Assembly (NCBI GenBank): GCA_029251525.1 | Contig: JAQXDE010000007.1 | Coordinates: forward strand, 62,001-126,000 | Source: Saprospiraceae bacterium | Lineage (GTDB): Bacteria; Bacteroidota; Bacteroidia; Chitinophagales; Saprospiraceae | Reading direction: 5' to 3' | Length of the DNA: 64,000 nt | Part shown: positions 1 through 8,666 of the stretch, one piece after another | Layout of the letters: every line of letters begins with the position of its first letter | How positions within the stretch are numbered: position 1 is the stretch's first letter | Notes under the pieces: model-generated | The model's database searches: none | What the model was told of the DNA's origin: nothing | Seen by the model: the letters and a program-made list of their open reading frames with translations, nothing else | Translations under genes and position numbers: made by a program

Positions 1-1218
1 GGAAATATCAAAGCATGGATCGGTGGAACTAATTTTAAATATTTTAAATACGATCATGTCAATCAGGCAAAAAGGCAAGTCGGATCTACATTTAAACCAA
101 TTGTTTATTCCGCTGCCTTACGAAACGGGATTCATCCTTGTGACTATGTCAATAATCGATTAGTCGTTTACTCTGATTATGAAGATTGGAAACCTGAAAA
201 TTCAGATGGAAAATATGGAGGAGCATATTCTTTGCGCGGTGGTTTAACTAATTCTGTCAACTCTGTTGCTGTAAACTTAATTATGCGTACGGGCATTGAT
301 CCAGTTCGACAGCTGGCCAAAAACATGGGTATTACAAGTAAAATTCCAAAAGCTCCTGCGATTGCATTGGGAACTGTTGATGTATCCTTATATGATATGA
401 TCAAAGTATACGGAACATTAGCCAATAAGGGATTACGTCCAAAACCTCAATTTTTATTGCGAATAGAGGACAGTAAAGGAAATGTAATTATTGATTACGA
501 AAGTGAGGAAAAGGAACCTTTTGAAAGAGTCTTAGAACAAGATTACGCAACCGTTATGACCAACATGATGCAATCGGTTGTAGATAGTGGTACAGCTCGA
601 CGATTACGTACAGTATACAAATTAAATAATGATATAGCTGGGAAAACCGGAACCACTCAATCCCATGCAGATGGTTGGTTTCTTGGTTTTACACCTAATT
701 TAGTAGCAGGTGCATGGGTTGGAGGAGAATCTCCAAAAGTTCGATTCCGGAGTATTCGTTTAGGGCAAGGTGCTAATACTGCTTTACCTATTTTTGGAGG
801 ATTTATGCATAAACTGTTTGAGGATCCAAAGTTTAAAAGTTGGAAACATGCAAAATTTGACAAATTTAATTTTGGGAAGTTTTTAGAGTTAGACTGTCCC
901 CCTTACCTCGAAGAGAAACCTGAAATCCAAGAATTCCTTGAAAAAGAATTTGAAGATGAAGAATTTGAGAGGGAACCTCTAGATCGGATTTTAGATTTTT
1001 TTAGAAATCGAAATAAAAAAGGTGGTGTCGAATTCAATTCAAAAGAAGACTCCCATCATAAACAACGAAATGAAGCTAATCATAAACAGGAAAACTCTAT
1101 TCGAATCAAAAAACAAAATGAAGAAATCAGAAAAAAACGAGTTCGGGATCAGAAAAAAGCAGAACGTAAAAAGAAACGACAAAAAAAGTGGCAAGATATT
1201 TTTGGAAATAAAAACTGA
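1..1218 (+). CDS. Class A penicillin-binding protein (PBP1A family), C-terminal part
   Basis: The reading frame is open from base 1, so the 5' end, with the glycosyltransferase domain, lies outside the window. The product cross-links peptidoglycan in the periplasm. All three transpeptidase motifs are visible: GSTFK with the catalytic serine (bases 85-99), SVN (253-261) and KTGT (643-654). The protein ends in a tail of about 110 residues, first acidic and then very rich in Lys/Arg and probably coiled coil, after the fold should be complete; such tails occur in Bacteroidota class A PBPs. An ATG-like start near base 232 should not be used, because the active-site serine lies upstream of it. Assignment to PBP1A rather than PBP1C rests on motif spacing and is less certain than the class A call. 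Confidence 0.93.
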   Translation, partial: GNIKAWIGGTNFKYFKYDHVNQAKRQVGSTFKPIVYSAALRNGIHPCDYVNNRLVVYSDYEDWKPENSDGKYGGAYSLRGGLTNSVNSVAVNLIMRTGIDPVRQLAKNMGITSKIPKAPAIALGTVDVSLYDMIKVYGTLANKGLRPKPQFLLRIEDSKGNVIIDYESEEKEPFERVLEQDYATVMTNMMQSVVDSGTARRLRTVYKLNNDIAGKTGTTQSHADGWFLGFTPNLVAGAWVGGESPKVRFRSIRLGQGANTALPIFGGFMHKLFEDPKFKSWKHAKFDKFNFGKFLELDCPPYLEEKPEIQEFLEKEFEDEEFEREPLDRILDFFRNRNKKGGVEFNSKEDSHHKQRNEANHKQENSIRIKKQNEEIRKKRVRDQKKAERKKKRQKKWQDIFGNKN

Positions 1219-1332
1219 CCCAAAAAAAGGCGACTAAACTAAATTATTTTTTCTTGATTAATGATAAAACTTTCAAAAAAATATCTTGTTAACAAAAAAT
1301 TAAACAGCCCTATTTGTTTACTTGCAAATACT

Positions 1333-1340
1333 TACTTTTG
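1333..1340 (+). promoter_or_regulatory. Candidate minus-7 element upstream of pth
   Basis: TACTTTTG followed by C matches the Bacteroidota minus-7 consensus TAnnTTTG. A TTTG at 1313-1316 is 16 bases upstream, slightly closer than usual for the minus-33 element. The site lies 49 bases before the first pth ATG and after the preceding gene has ended. Confidence 0.55.
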
Positions 1341-1388
1341 CAACATTAACGATAAAATCAATGTTCAGGTTAAAATCAATTAACGCGT

Positions 1389-2024
1389 ATGTTAAACTGG
1401 CTAAAAAAACTGATCGATTATTTACAAAAGAAAGAAGAACCTGATCCAATGAAATATTTGATTGTAGGCCTTGGAAATATGGGCTCAGAATATGACAACA
1501 CTAGGCACAACATCGGTTTTGATGTAGTTGATGCCCTAGCAAAAGAATTTAAGGTAAATTTCAAGAATGATTCCTTAGGGGACTTGGCAGAATTTAAACA
1601 TAAAGGACGGACTTTTGTCTTATTAAAACCTTCTACCTACATGAATTTGAGTGGAAAAGCAGTTCGCGCCTGGCTCACAAAAAAGAAAATTGAAAAGAAA
1701 AACTTACTTGTTATTGTTGATGATATGAATTTAGACTTAGGTGTATTACGGTTGCGAGGAAAAGGATCTGATGGTGGACACAATGGCTTGAAAAGTATTG
1801 ATCAGATGACAGGTGGAAACAATTATGCTCGTATTCGTTTTGGTATAGGAAATGATTTTTCAAAAGGTAGACAAGTTGATTTTGTGTTAGGAAACTGGAA
1901 TTCAGAAGAACAAAATATGTTACCTGAAATTATTAAAAAAGCAGTTGATGGTGTCAAAAAATTTGGAACAATTGGATTATCTCACACTATGACTGAATTA
2001 AACAAAAAAGCGAAAAAAGAATAA
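1389..2024 (+). CDS. pth: Peptidyl-tRNA hydrolase
   Basis: Releases peptides from prematurely dissociated peptidyl-tRNA so that the tRNA can be reused; cytosolic and normally essential. The Pth core begins at MKYLIVGLGN and carries TRHNIGF with the catalytic His, KPSTYMNLSG, and DDMNLDLG followed by GGHNGLKS. Most Pth proteins are about 190 residues; this frame gives 211 because of a 20-residue Lys/Glu-rich leader. A second ATG at 1449 begins exactly at the conserved core, so either start is possible; the first is kept because the frame is open and the promoter is upstream of it. It seems to be a single-gene unit: about 240 bases with no recognisable gene follow. Confidence 0.95.
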   Translation: MLNWLKKLIDYLQKKEEPDPMKYLIVGLGNMGSEYDNTRHNIGFDVVDALAKEFKVNFKNDSLGDLAEFKHKGRTFVLLKPSTYMNLSGKAVRAWLTKKKIEKKNLLVIVDDMNLDLGVLRLRGKGSDGGHNGLKSIDQMTGGNNYARIRFGIGNDFSKGRQVDFVLGNWNSEEQNMLPEIIKKAVDGVKKFGTIGLSHTMTELNKKAKKE

Positions 2025-2263
2025 AATGAATAAGGATGCTGAAGGCCCAGCAAGTGAAAAAAATTGACATACAAAAGAATAAGGAGTTTTATCCCCATGA
2101 AATATTATGTTTTTTTTAAGAAAATGTAAATAATACTATTCATTTTAAAAATCATCAAAATTCATTTACATACCCTTGTTCCATATTATCTATGTTTCGT
2201 CCAAAATTATTTTTCAAATAGAAATATCACCCTGCTAAAAAACGTTTTTTACAAAAAAAATAA

Positions 2264-3040
2264 ATGCAAACCTTTTTTAAAATTCCACTTTATCTTTTCC
2301 TGATTGGACTAGTGATTACAAGCTGTAAAAGCAAAAAAGTCATCCCAAATGAAAAAGATATTTCAGAAAAGTCAACCACCTTTTTATTAAAAGCATTGGG
2401 CCAAAATAAAGTCGAGGCAGAATGGTTAACCGCCAAAGCAAAGATCAATTACAAAGATGATAATGAGAAAATAAAATTTACCTCTTACATTCGGATGCGA
2501 AAAGATAGTGTTATTTGGTTTGTGATAAAAAAAGCAGGCGTCGAAGCTATTCGAACTCAAATTACAACTGATTCCGTCTATATTATTAATCGTCAGGCCA
2601 AAGAGTATGCTATCAAAGATTTAAATATCTTTGTAGAAAAATATAATATGCCTTCGAGTTTTGAGGCTATCCAAACAATGCTTTTAGGAAATGTAATTTA
2701 CCTAACTAATTTAAAACCTGATACAGAGATCAAAAACAACCAGCATCATCTTTACGTAGAAAAAGATAATGTACGAGCAGAATACTGGATGAATGGAACG
2801 ACCTTCAAACTGAACGAAATGCAATTTTCAGATATCCGAAATGATCAAACCTTCCGCATGACTTTTGAAGATTATAAGGAACTAGAAGATGAACAATTTT
2901 TTTCGTATTTTCGTAACCTTAATGTATCTGGAAAAAATACGAACAATATCGACATGGACATTAAATTGTCTGATATAAAAATTAATGAACCCAAGAACAT
3001 AAGATTTGAGATTCCAAAAAGATATAAAAAAGTGGATTAA
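2264..3040 (+). CDS. DUF4292 family lipoprotein
   Basis: A 258-residue predicted lipoprotein. The N-terminus has a basic/hydrophobic signal ending in the lipobox ITSC, with Cys near residue 21, so it should be lipid-anchored after signal peptidase II cleavage. The rest is a mixed beta-rich domain with the pattern IRMRKDSVIWF and AGVEAIR, typical of DUF4292 proteins of Bacteroidota, which resemble LolB/LolA-like lipoprotein carriers in overall design (family knowledge; function unproven). Its 3' end overlaps the next gene by 35 bases, suggesting translational coupling with the EnvC-like protein and a shared envelope role. Confidence 0.85.
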   Translation: MQTFFKIPLYLFLIGLVITSCKSKKVIPNEKDISEKSTTFLLKALGQNKVEAEWLTAKAKINYKDDNEKIKFTSYIRMRKDSVIWFVIKKAGVEAIRTQITTDSVYIINRQAKEYAIKDLNIFVEKYNMPSSFEAIQTMLLGNVIYLTNLKPDTEIKNNQHHLYVEKDNVRAEYWMNGTTFKLNEMQFSDIRNDQTFRMTFEDYKELEDEQFFSYFRNLNVSGKNTNNIDMDIKLSDIKINEPKNIRFEIPKRYKKVD

Positions 3041-4292
3041 TTATCCTTCGAACCTTATTGGCTTTTGGAGCAAACAACTTTTTTTAATTATACTGTTATG
3101 CATTTTATGCATTAATTTTTCCACCGCACAAATCAGAAAAGATTTAGAAGACCGTCGACGAAAATTAATCAAAGATATCCAACTCACTTCTAATCTTTTA
3201 AATAAAACCACCAAGACCAAAGCGGCTGCACTTGACCACTACATAACTCTTAGAAAACAAATTCAACAAAGAGAATTATTAGTATCAACCATTCGAAAAG
3301 AAATCGAAGTTACTGACTTAAGTATGAATCGAGCTTCTGATGTCGTAGAATCACTAACTGGAGATATAGATCGACTTGAAAAAGAATATGGTAAACTCTT
3401 AAGGCGAGCCTATAGAAAGAAAAAAAATAATAGCGATCTTGGATTTGTCTTTTCAGCAGAAAGTATCAATCAAGGTTTTCAACGTTGGCAATATTTAAAA
3501 CAATATGATGAGTATCGTAAAAAACAAGCTCTACTCATTATAGAAACTAAAGAAACCCTAATTATAAAAAAAATACAACTTCGAGAAACTAAAATTGATA
3601 AAGAGCGGTTAATAGTTTCAGTTGAAAAACAAGCCAGTATTTTAAGTGCAGAATTGGGAGATAAATCTAAATTACTCCGCACACTTAGAAAAGATGAAAA
3701 ACGCCTCAAAAGTGAGTTGCGAAAAAAGAGGACGGATCATGAAGGACTCAACAAAGCCATTGAAAAAGCAATCATTAAGGATATGGCTGCTCGTCGCAAA
3801 AATGAACGTGACAAAAAAGTAACTAAAAAAGATATCAATAAAAAACCTCAAAGAAATGACGCCGTTGCATTAAAAAGATTGACTGGTGATTTTAAAAATA
3901 ATCAAGGTCGATTACCTCAACCAGTAGAAAATGGACTTGTCACTAGGCGCTTTGGAAAACAACAGCATCCCACTCTTCCTGGAGTTCAAATTACAAATAA
4001 TGGAATAGATATTAGAACAGAACGTAATGCTAAGGTCTTTTCAGTTTTTGAAGGTAAAGTAGTTAGCAAACAATTCATTCCTGGTTATCAAAATATGTTG
4101 ATAATCCAACATGGAGATTTCTACACGGTGTACTCTAACTTAGGTGAAGTATTTGTCAAAAAAGAAGATTCAGTAGGCACAATGGAAAATATTGGAACAG
4201 TCGCGATGGATCGGAAAACAAATGTTTCAGAAGTTCATTTTGAAGTGTGGAAAGATAAGACTAGGTTGAACCCTGAAAATTGGGTTCGTTAA
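3006..4292 (+). CDS. EnvC-like LytM/M23 protein, probably a non-catalytic amidase activator
   Basis: A secreted coiled-coil plus LytM protein of the EnvC type, which in other bacteria activates cell-wall amidases during daughter-cell separation. Order: a membrane-spanning or signal segment (about residues 25-42, ending STAQ), long Lys/Glu-rich coiled coils (about 45-265), and a C-terminal LytM domain (about 310-428). The metal site is degenerate. The H-x-G-x-D motif reads NNGID (His replaced by Asn, Asp kept), and the HxH motif reads EVHFE (first His replaced by Glu). That is expected of an activator rather than an active endopeptidase. No ATG is available: an in-frame TAA lies at 3000-3002 and the best start is TTG at 3006, inside the DUF4292 gene. 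Confidence 0.85.
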   Translation: MRFQKDIKKWINYPSNLIGFWSKQLFLIILLCILCINFSTAQIRKDLEDRRRKLIKDIQLTSNLLNKTTKTKAAALDHYITLRKQIQQRELLVSTIRKEIEVTDLSMNRASDVVESLTGDIDRLEKEYGKLLRRAYRKKKNNSDLGFVFSAESINQGFQRWQYLKQYDEYRKKQALLIIETKETLIIKKIQLRETKIDKERLIVSVEKQASILSAELGDKSKLLRTLRKDEKRLKSELRKKRTDHEGLNKAIEKAIIKDMAARRKNERDKKVTKKDINKKPQRNDAVALKRLTGDFKNNQGRLPQPVENGLVTRRFGKQQHPTLPGVQITNNGIDIRTERNAKVFSVFEGKVVSKQFIPGYQNMLIIQHGDFYTVYSNLGEVFVKKEDSVGTMENIGTVAMDRKTNVSEVHFEVWKDKTRLNPENWVR

Positions 4293-4357
4293 AGCAAACC
4301 TATGAGTATTTCCTTTTTTTGAAAACAAATTAAGTTGAAGTTAAATAATTAGAATAG

Positions 4358-5617
4358 ATGAGAAATAAAAGCAATTTACCAAGAAAAGGAAATACTAACC
4401 AAACAAACAACGAATGGAATTTAGGCAAAAAACCTAAATCAGGTCTGAAAAAAGAAACTGAGTATGCAGTAATTGTTGGAGTCATTTCCCAAGATCAAAC
4501 AGAAGATCAGGTCAAAGAATATTTAGACGAATTAGAATTTTTAGCACTCACAGCTGGAGCCGTTACTAAAAAAAGATTTACTCAAAAATTACAAACACCA
4601 GATCGTAGATATTTTGTGGGATCAGGAAAAATAGAAGAAATCCGACAGTATATTGAAGACAATGAAGATATTGGCTTAGTCATTTTCGATGATGATTTGA
4701 GTGGTAAACAAACAAGTATTTTAGAAGAATTACTTAAAGTAAAGCTAGTCGATCGAAGTACTTTAATTCTTGATATTTTCGCAAGTCGTGCGCAAACTGC
4801 TCAAGCTAAAACACAAGTAGAGTTAGCTCAAATGCAATACATGTTACCCAGACTTAGAGGTCTTTGGACTCACTTGGAAAGACAGCGTGGAGGTATTGGT
4901 ATGCGTGGACCAGGGGAAAAAGAAATCGAAACGGATAGACGAATTGTAAGGGACAAAATTTCTTTGCTGAAAAAGCAATTAGAAAAAATAGATCAGCAAA
5001 ATACGACTCAACGAAAGCAACGCAGTAGACAAGTACGTGTCTCTTTAGTTGGTTATACCAATGTTGGAAAATCTACTTTGATGAATGTATTGAGCAAATC
5101 TGATGTATTTGCAGAAGACAAATTATTTGCAACATTAGATACAACTGTTAGAAAAGTAGTTTTGAATCGAATGCCATTTTTATTGTCAGACACAGTTGGA
5201 TTTATTCGGAAATTGCCGCATCACTTAGTGGAAAGTTTTAAATCAACTTTAGATGAAGTTCGCGAAAGTGATGTTTTGATTCATGTAGTAGATATTGCTC
5301 ATCCATATTTTGAAGATCAGTTAAGAACTGTAAATGATACCTTAAAAGAATTGGGTGCTTTGGAGAAACCAACCATTCTAGTTTTTAATAAAATAGATCT
5401 ATATCGTGAACGTTATTTTGATGATCTAGTAGATAAAGCAACCAAATTAGAAATTGTTTCAGAATTAAAATCTCGTCTAAAGAATGAATTTGATCATGTA
5501 AATGTTTTTATCTCTGCAAAGACTAAAGAGAACGTGGATGACTTTCGAGATATGCTAGAGAAAAAAGTAAAAGAATTCTACGCCGTCCGTTATCCACACC
5601 AGGTGAAACATTGGTAG
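4358..5617 (+). CDS. hflX: Ribosome-associated GTPase HflX
   Basis: A translation-factor GTPase that binds the 50S subunit and splits stalled or heat-damaged ribosomes. The N-terminal HflX domain (about residues 35-215) contains the nucleotide-binding stretch with DRRYFVGSGK and the Gly-rich RGGIGMRGPGE helix region. The G domain (about 225-400) has Walker A GYTNVGKST, switch II DTVGFIRKLPH and the guanine-specificity NKID. Length (419) is normal. There is a hydrophilic leader of about 30 residues before the conserved start of the fold. It follows the EnvC-like gene by 65 bases and could be co-transcribed with it; no terminator is visible between them. Confidence 0.96.
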   Translation: MRNKSNLPRKGNTNQTNNEWNLGKKPKSGLKKETEYAVIVGVISQDQTEDQVKEYLDELEFLALTAGAVTKKRFTQKLQTPDRRYFVGSGKIEEIRQYIEDNEDIGLVIFDDDLSGKQTSILEELLKVKLVDRSTLILDIFASRAQTAQAKTQVELAQMQYMLPRLRGLWTHLERQRGGIGMRGPGEKEIETDRRIVRDKISLLKKQLEKIDQQNTTQRKQRSRQVRVSLVGYTNVGKSTLMNVLSKSDVFAEDKLFATLDTTVRKVVLNRMPFLLSDTVGFIRKLPHHLVESFKSTLDEVRESDVLIHVVDIAHPYFEDQLRTVNDTLKELGALEKPTILVFNKIDLYRERYFDDLVDKATKLEIVSELKSRLKNEFDHVNVFISAKTKENVDDFRDMLEKKVKEFYAVRYPHQVKHW

Positions 5618-5709
5618 TGAAAATTTCGTCTAACTAAAGTTCATTTTACATATTGTTTTTTATACATTTAACAGAGAATTAAAACCCAAAAAGATAAGGA
5701 AAAGAACAA

Positions 5710-6849
5710 ATGAATCGTTTCTCCTCATCAATAACACCTACATCTTCTATGGACACTATACTTAGCAAATATGCTAATTTGTTAGTCAAGTATTGCTTAG
5801 AATTAAAACGAGGAGATCAACTCTTTGTACAAACGACAACATTAGCGGAGCCTCTGGTTCGAGAAGTTTACAGAGCTGCAACTCGCGCAGGTGCTCACAT
5901 GGAAGTCAATATGGAATTCCGAGAACAAAATCGAATTTTTTTCGAAGAAGCTAAAGGAGAACAACTTAAACGAGTTTCCCCTTTCTATAAAAAAGCTGTA
6001 GAAAAATTTGATGCTTATCTTTACATCCGCGCCCCTTTTAATTTGATGGAAAATCAGAATGTGGATTCCAAAAAAATTAAAATTAAAAAAGATGCACACT
6101 CAAGTGTATCCAAAACTTATTTTAAAAGAACTGGAACACGAAACCTTCGGCGCAATTTGTGCCAATATCCTACCATAGCCGCTGCTCAAAATGCTGGCAT
6201 GTCTTTAGAAGAATATGAAAAATTTGTTTATGATGCCTGTCATTTATTTAAAGATGATCCAAAAGCAGAATGGTTGAAAGTTCGAAAATTCCAAAAAAAG
6301 ATTGTCAACGTATTAAACAAAAAAGAAAAAGTACAATACAAGGGAGATGGAATTGATATAACATTTTCTACAAAAGGAAGAACTTGGATTAACTCAGATG
6401 GACAGACTAATATGCCTTCAGGCGAAGTATATACATCACCTGTAGAGAATTCAGTTAATGGTATTGTTAATTTTTCTTATCCTGCAGTATACATGGGACA
6501 CGAAGTAGAAGGCGTTACACTTTGGGTGAAAAATGGACTCATCGAAAAATGGGAAGCTAAACGAGGTCAAGCATTTTTAAATAAAGTATTTAAAATGAAA
6601 GGTGCTCGAAACTTCGGTGAAGCAGCCATCGGGACAAATTATAACATTAATAAGTTTACTAAAAATATTTTATTTGATGAAAAAATAGGAGGAACCATTC
6701 ACATGGCAATTGGACAATCTTATAGTCAATGTGGAGGTAAAAACGTTTCCTCCATTCATTGGGACATGATTGGAAATATGATGAATGGGGGAGAAATTTT
6801 TGCTGATGATCAAAAAATTTACGATAGTGGAAAATTTTTATTCGTGTAA
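5710..6849 (+). CDS. M29 family aminopeptidase (AmpT/AmpS-like)
   Basis: A cytosolic metallo-aminopeptidase of family M29 that removes N-terminal residues from peptides. The ligand residues of the family can be followed: Glu in GEVYTSPVENS, Glu in GEAAIGTN, His in IHMAIGQS with the Tyr just after it, and the HWD motif near the C-terminus. Length (379) is close to the 370-410 usual for the family. The conserved fold starts at MDTILSKYAN, so the ATG at 5749 is an alternative start that would drop 13 Ser/Thr-rich residues. It stands 92 bases after hflX with no clear terminator between. Confidence 0.9.
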   Translation: MNRFSSSITPTSSMDTILSKYANLLVKYCLELKRGDQLFVQTTTLAEPLVREVYRAATRAGAHMEVNMEFREQNRIFFEEAKGEQLKRVSPFYKKAVEKFDAYLYIRAPFNLMENQNVDSKKIKIKKDAHSSVSKTYFKRTGTRNLRRNLCQYPTIAAAQNAGMSLEEYEKFVYDACHLFKDDPKAEWLKVRKFQKKIVNVLNKKEKVQYKGDGIDITFSTKGRTWINSDGQTNMPSGEVYTSPVENSVNGIVNFSYPAVYMGHEVEGVTLWVKNGLIEKWEAKRGQAFLNKVFKMKGARNFGEAAIGTNYNINKFTKNILFDEKIGGTIHMAIGQSYSQCGGKNVSSIHWDMIGNMMNGGEIFADDQKIYDSGKFLFV

Positions 6850-6991
6850 AAAATGATTCAATACGCATTGTAAATAAAAAACAAGCGTAGTTAAATCGGT
6901 GAATACTAATTTTACCCATATATTTTTAATACATTTCCATTAATAAGTGGAATAAAACCTAAAGAAAAAAGAAAAAATCACTTGAAAGTAT

Positions 6992-6999
6992 TAGTTTTG
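6992..6999 (+). promoter_or_regulatory. Candidate minus-7 element
   Basis: TAGTTTTG fits TAnnTTTG and lies 27 bases before the GTG start at 7026. No well-spaced TTG minus-33 element is visible, so this is a moderate call. Confidence 0.45.
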
Positions 7000-7025
7000 T
7001 ATTACTTATTATTAAATAGAAAACC

Positions 7026-7775
7026 GTGAATCAGAACATCGCATTTTTAGAATTGAAATTTGGAAATATCTATGGAGGACCCCCAAATTTCTATGCCATA
7101 CATGAAGTGGCCTTGTTGGTATTTGAACCACAAACAAAAAGAATCTTTTTAGAAAGTATGACTGTTGCTGTCGATGTAGACATAGTCACAGTCACTGCCA
7201 AGACGAATGAACTAGGTAATACTATTGACCGAGTCAAAGAAGTGGTAAATATGAAGACCAAAAGAATTCGAGAGTTTGATGAAACCTACCAAATTTATGA
7301 TCGACAACTAGATGATGTCTTTGGACAATTACGTCCTGCCCAAAGATGGATCAGAGCGTTCTTTGGTAAATGCTTCCAAAAATATAGAATAACAGATATC
7401 GTCACTTTTGATGGTAGAAGAGATTTGTTCCTTTGTGAAAAATCTCAAGTACGATTTGACCGAATTAACATAATTGATTTACAAAAAGATATCATCAAAG
7501 AAACTAATTATTTATTCTCATTGAACAAGTTAGCAGTCGTAATTGGATTTGATATTGCGAGTAGTATGCTTAGATCAAATAATGAAGAATATTGGATGCA
7601 CCCAATCGCAGCTCGACAAGTTGTTCCAAGATCAGCGTCATTTGATGCAGCTAGATTATTAATGGTATTCCAGGAATTCCATAACCATAGAGACGACTTT
7701 TTAATGAAAGCAGCCTTGTTACTTAATAAAATTGAAATGCAAAAAGCAAAAGAAGCTGAATCCAAAGAAAGCTAA
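7026..7775 (+). CDS. Uncharacterised protein with a possible DnaQ-like (RNase H fold) exonuclease pattern
   Basis: I do not recognise a named family. The 249-residue soluble protein starts at GTG, directly after a promoter-like element. Three spaced patterns resemble the exonuclease motifs of DnaQ-like proteins: FLELKFGN at the first strand (Exo I position, only one acidic residue kept), TFDGRRDLF in the middle (Exo II, like FDxxF), and HNHRDDFLMKAALL near the C-terminus, with a His-x4-Asp spacing like Exo III. The spacing fits the fold, but the first motif is degenerate, so it may be inactive or a different RNase H-like protein. A strong terminator follows 21 bases after the stop. Confidence 0.6.
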   Translation: MNQNIAFLELKFGNIYGGPPNFYAIHEVALLVFEPQTKRIFLESMTVAVDVDIVTVTAKTNELGNTIDRVKEVVNMKTKRIREFDETYQIYDRQLDDVFGQLRPAQRWIRAFFGKCFQKYRITDIVTFDGRRDLFLCEKSQVRFDRINIIDLQKDIIKETNYLFSLNKLAVVIGFDIASSMLRSNNEEYWMHPIAARQVVPRSASFDAARLLMVFQEFHNHRDDFLMKAALLLNKIEMQKAKEAESKES

Positions 7776-7796
7776 TATCTTTCTCCTTTAAATATT

Positions 7797-7834
7797 AAAA
7801 AAGACTTGTTGGTAATACCCGATAGGTCTTTTTT
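7797..7834 (+). terminator. Intrinsic terminator
   Basis: Arms AAAAAAGAC and GTCTTTTTT flank an inner GGTAATACC hairpin; the 3' arm itself provides the U-tract. It ends the gene that stops at 7775. Confidence 0.8.
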
Positions 7835-8033
7835 AGTATTATGTTCCCATTAAAAATAGCGAATATTCTCCAAAACGATATTTTAATTAAAACTAAAATT
7901 GTGAAAAAATTGTGAAAAAGGAGAAATTGAAGTAATCATAGGTGACTAAGTAGCGTTTGTCGAGTTTTAATTATGATAATTTGCTTACTCTAAATAAAAA
8001 TCTCATCTTCGTCTTATAAAATAAGTTTATTAT

Positions 8034-8591
8034 ATGAAGAAAATTGATTTTTTTAAAGAAAGTATAAAAAATATAAAATCTGTTGGAACGATTACGAGAA
8101 GTTCAAAATTTCTCTGTAGAGGCATGATAAAACCCGTAAATTTTGATCAGGCAGATGTTATTGTAGAGTTAGGAGCAGGAGACGGAGTTATTACTGAGCA
8201 TATCTTAAAAAAAATGAAAAAAGATGCTAAACTACTTTCTTTTGAAGTCAATGAAAAATTTTGTGATCAAATAAGAAAAATAAAGGATGATCGATTAATT
8301 ATAGTGGAGGATTCTGCAGAGAAATTGGGAGAGTATTTAGCAAAAAATAATTTGGGGAAAGCTGATTATGTCATTTCTGCATTGCCGTATGTTTCTTTTC
8401 CAGAAGAATTAGCTTTGAGTATTATTCGAACAAGTAAGGAGCATATGAAAGATAAAGCCCTTTATATTCAAGTTCATTATTCCCTCTTGACGAAGAAATT
8501 TTACCAAACTATTTTTGGAAATGTAAATGTAAGTTTTGTTCCATTGAACATTCCACCTGCATTTGTTTTAGTCAGTAAAAAGGTTTCCTAA
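8034..8591 (+). CDS. Class I SAM-dependent methyltransferase, phospholipid N-methyltransferase-like
   Basis: A 185-residue single-domain methyltransferase. SAM-binding motif I is VELGAGDGVIT (about residues 44-54), followed by an acidic residue at the end of strand 2 (SFEVNEKF) and a motif IV-like SALPYVSFP. The N-terminus (IKSVGTITRSSKFL) resembles the start of PmtA/OlsG-type enzymes that methylate phosphatidylethanolamine or ornithine lipids, and of KsgA-like dimethylases. The small size and lack of an RNA-binding domain favour a lipid or small-molecule substrate. It is monocistronic, between the terminator at 7.8 kb and a convergent gene. The exact substrate cannot be read from the sequence. 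Confidence 0.78.
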   Translation: MKKIDFFKESIKNIKSVGTITRSSKFLCRGMIKPVNFDQADVIVELGAGDGVITEHILKKMKKDAKLLSFEVNEKFCDQIRKIKDDRLIIVEDSAEKLGEYLAKNNLGKADYVISALPYVSFPEELALSIIRTSKEHMKDKALYIQVHYSLLTKKFYQTIFGNVNVSFVPLNIPPAFVLVSKKVS

Positions 8592-8666
8592 AATTACAGG
8601 ATTGAACCCATATTAATACAGTAATTAATTTATGCTATACCTGATTTTTGTTTTAGTATTAATAAT

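Noticed and set aside
2025-2263. Short ATG frames after pth
   Set aside because: Only 13-codon frames, no signal or promoter; treated as spacer.
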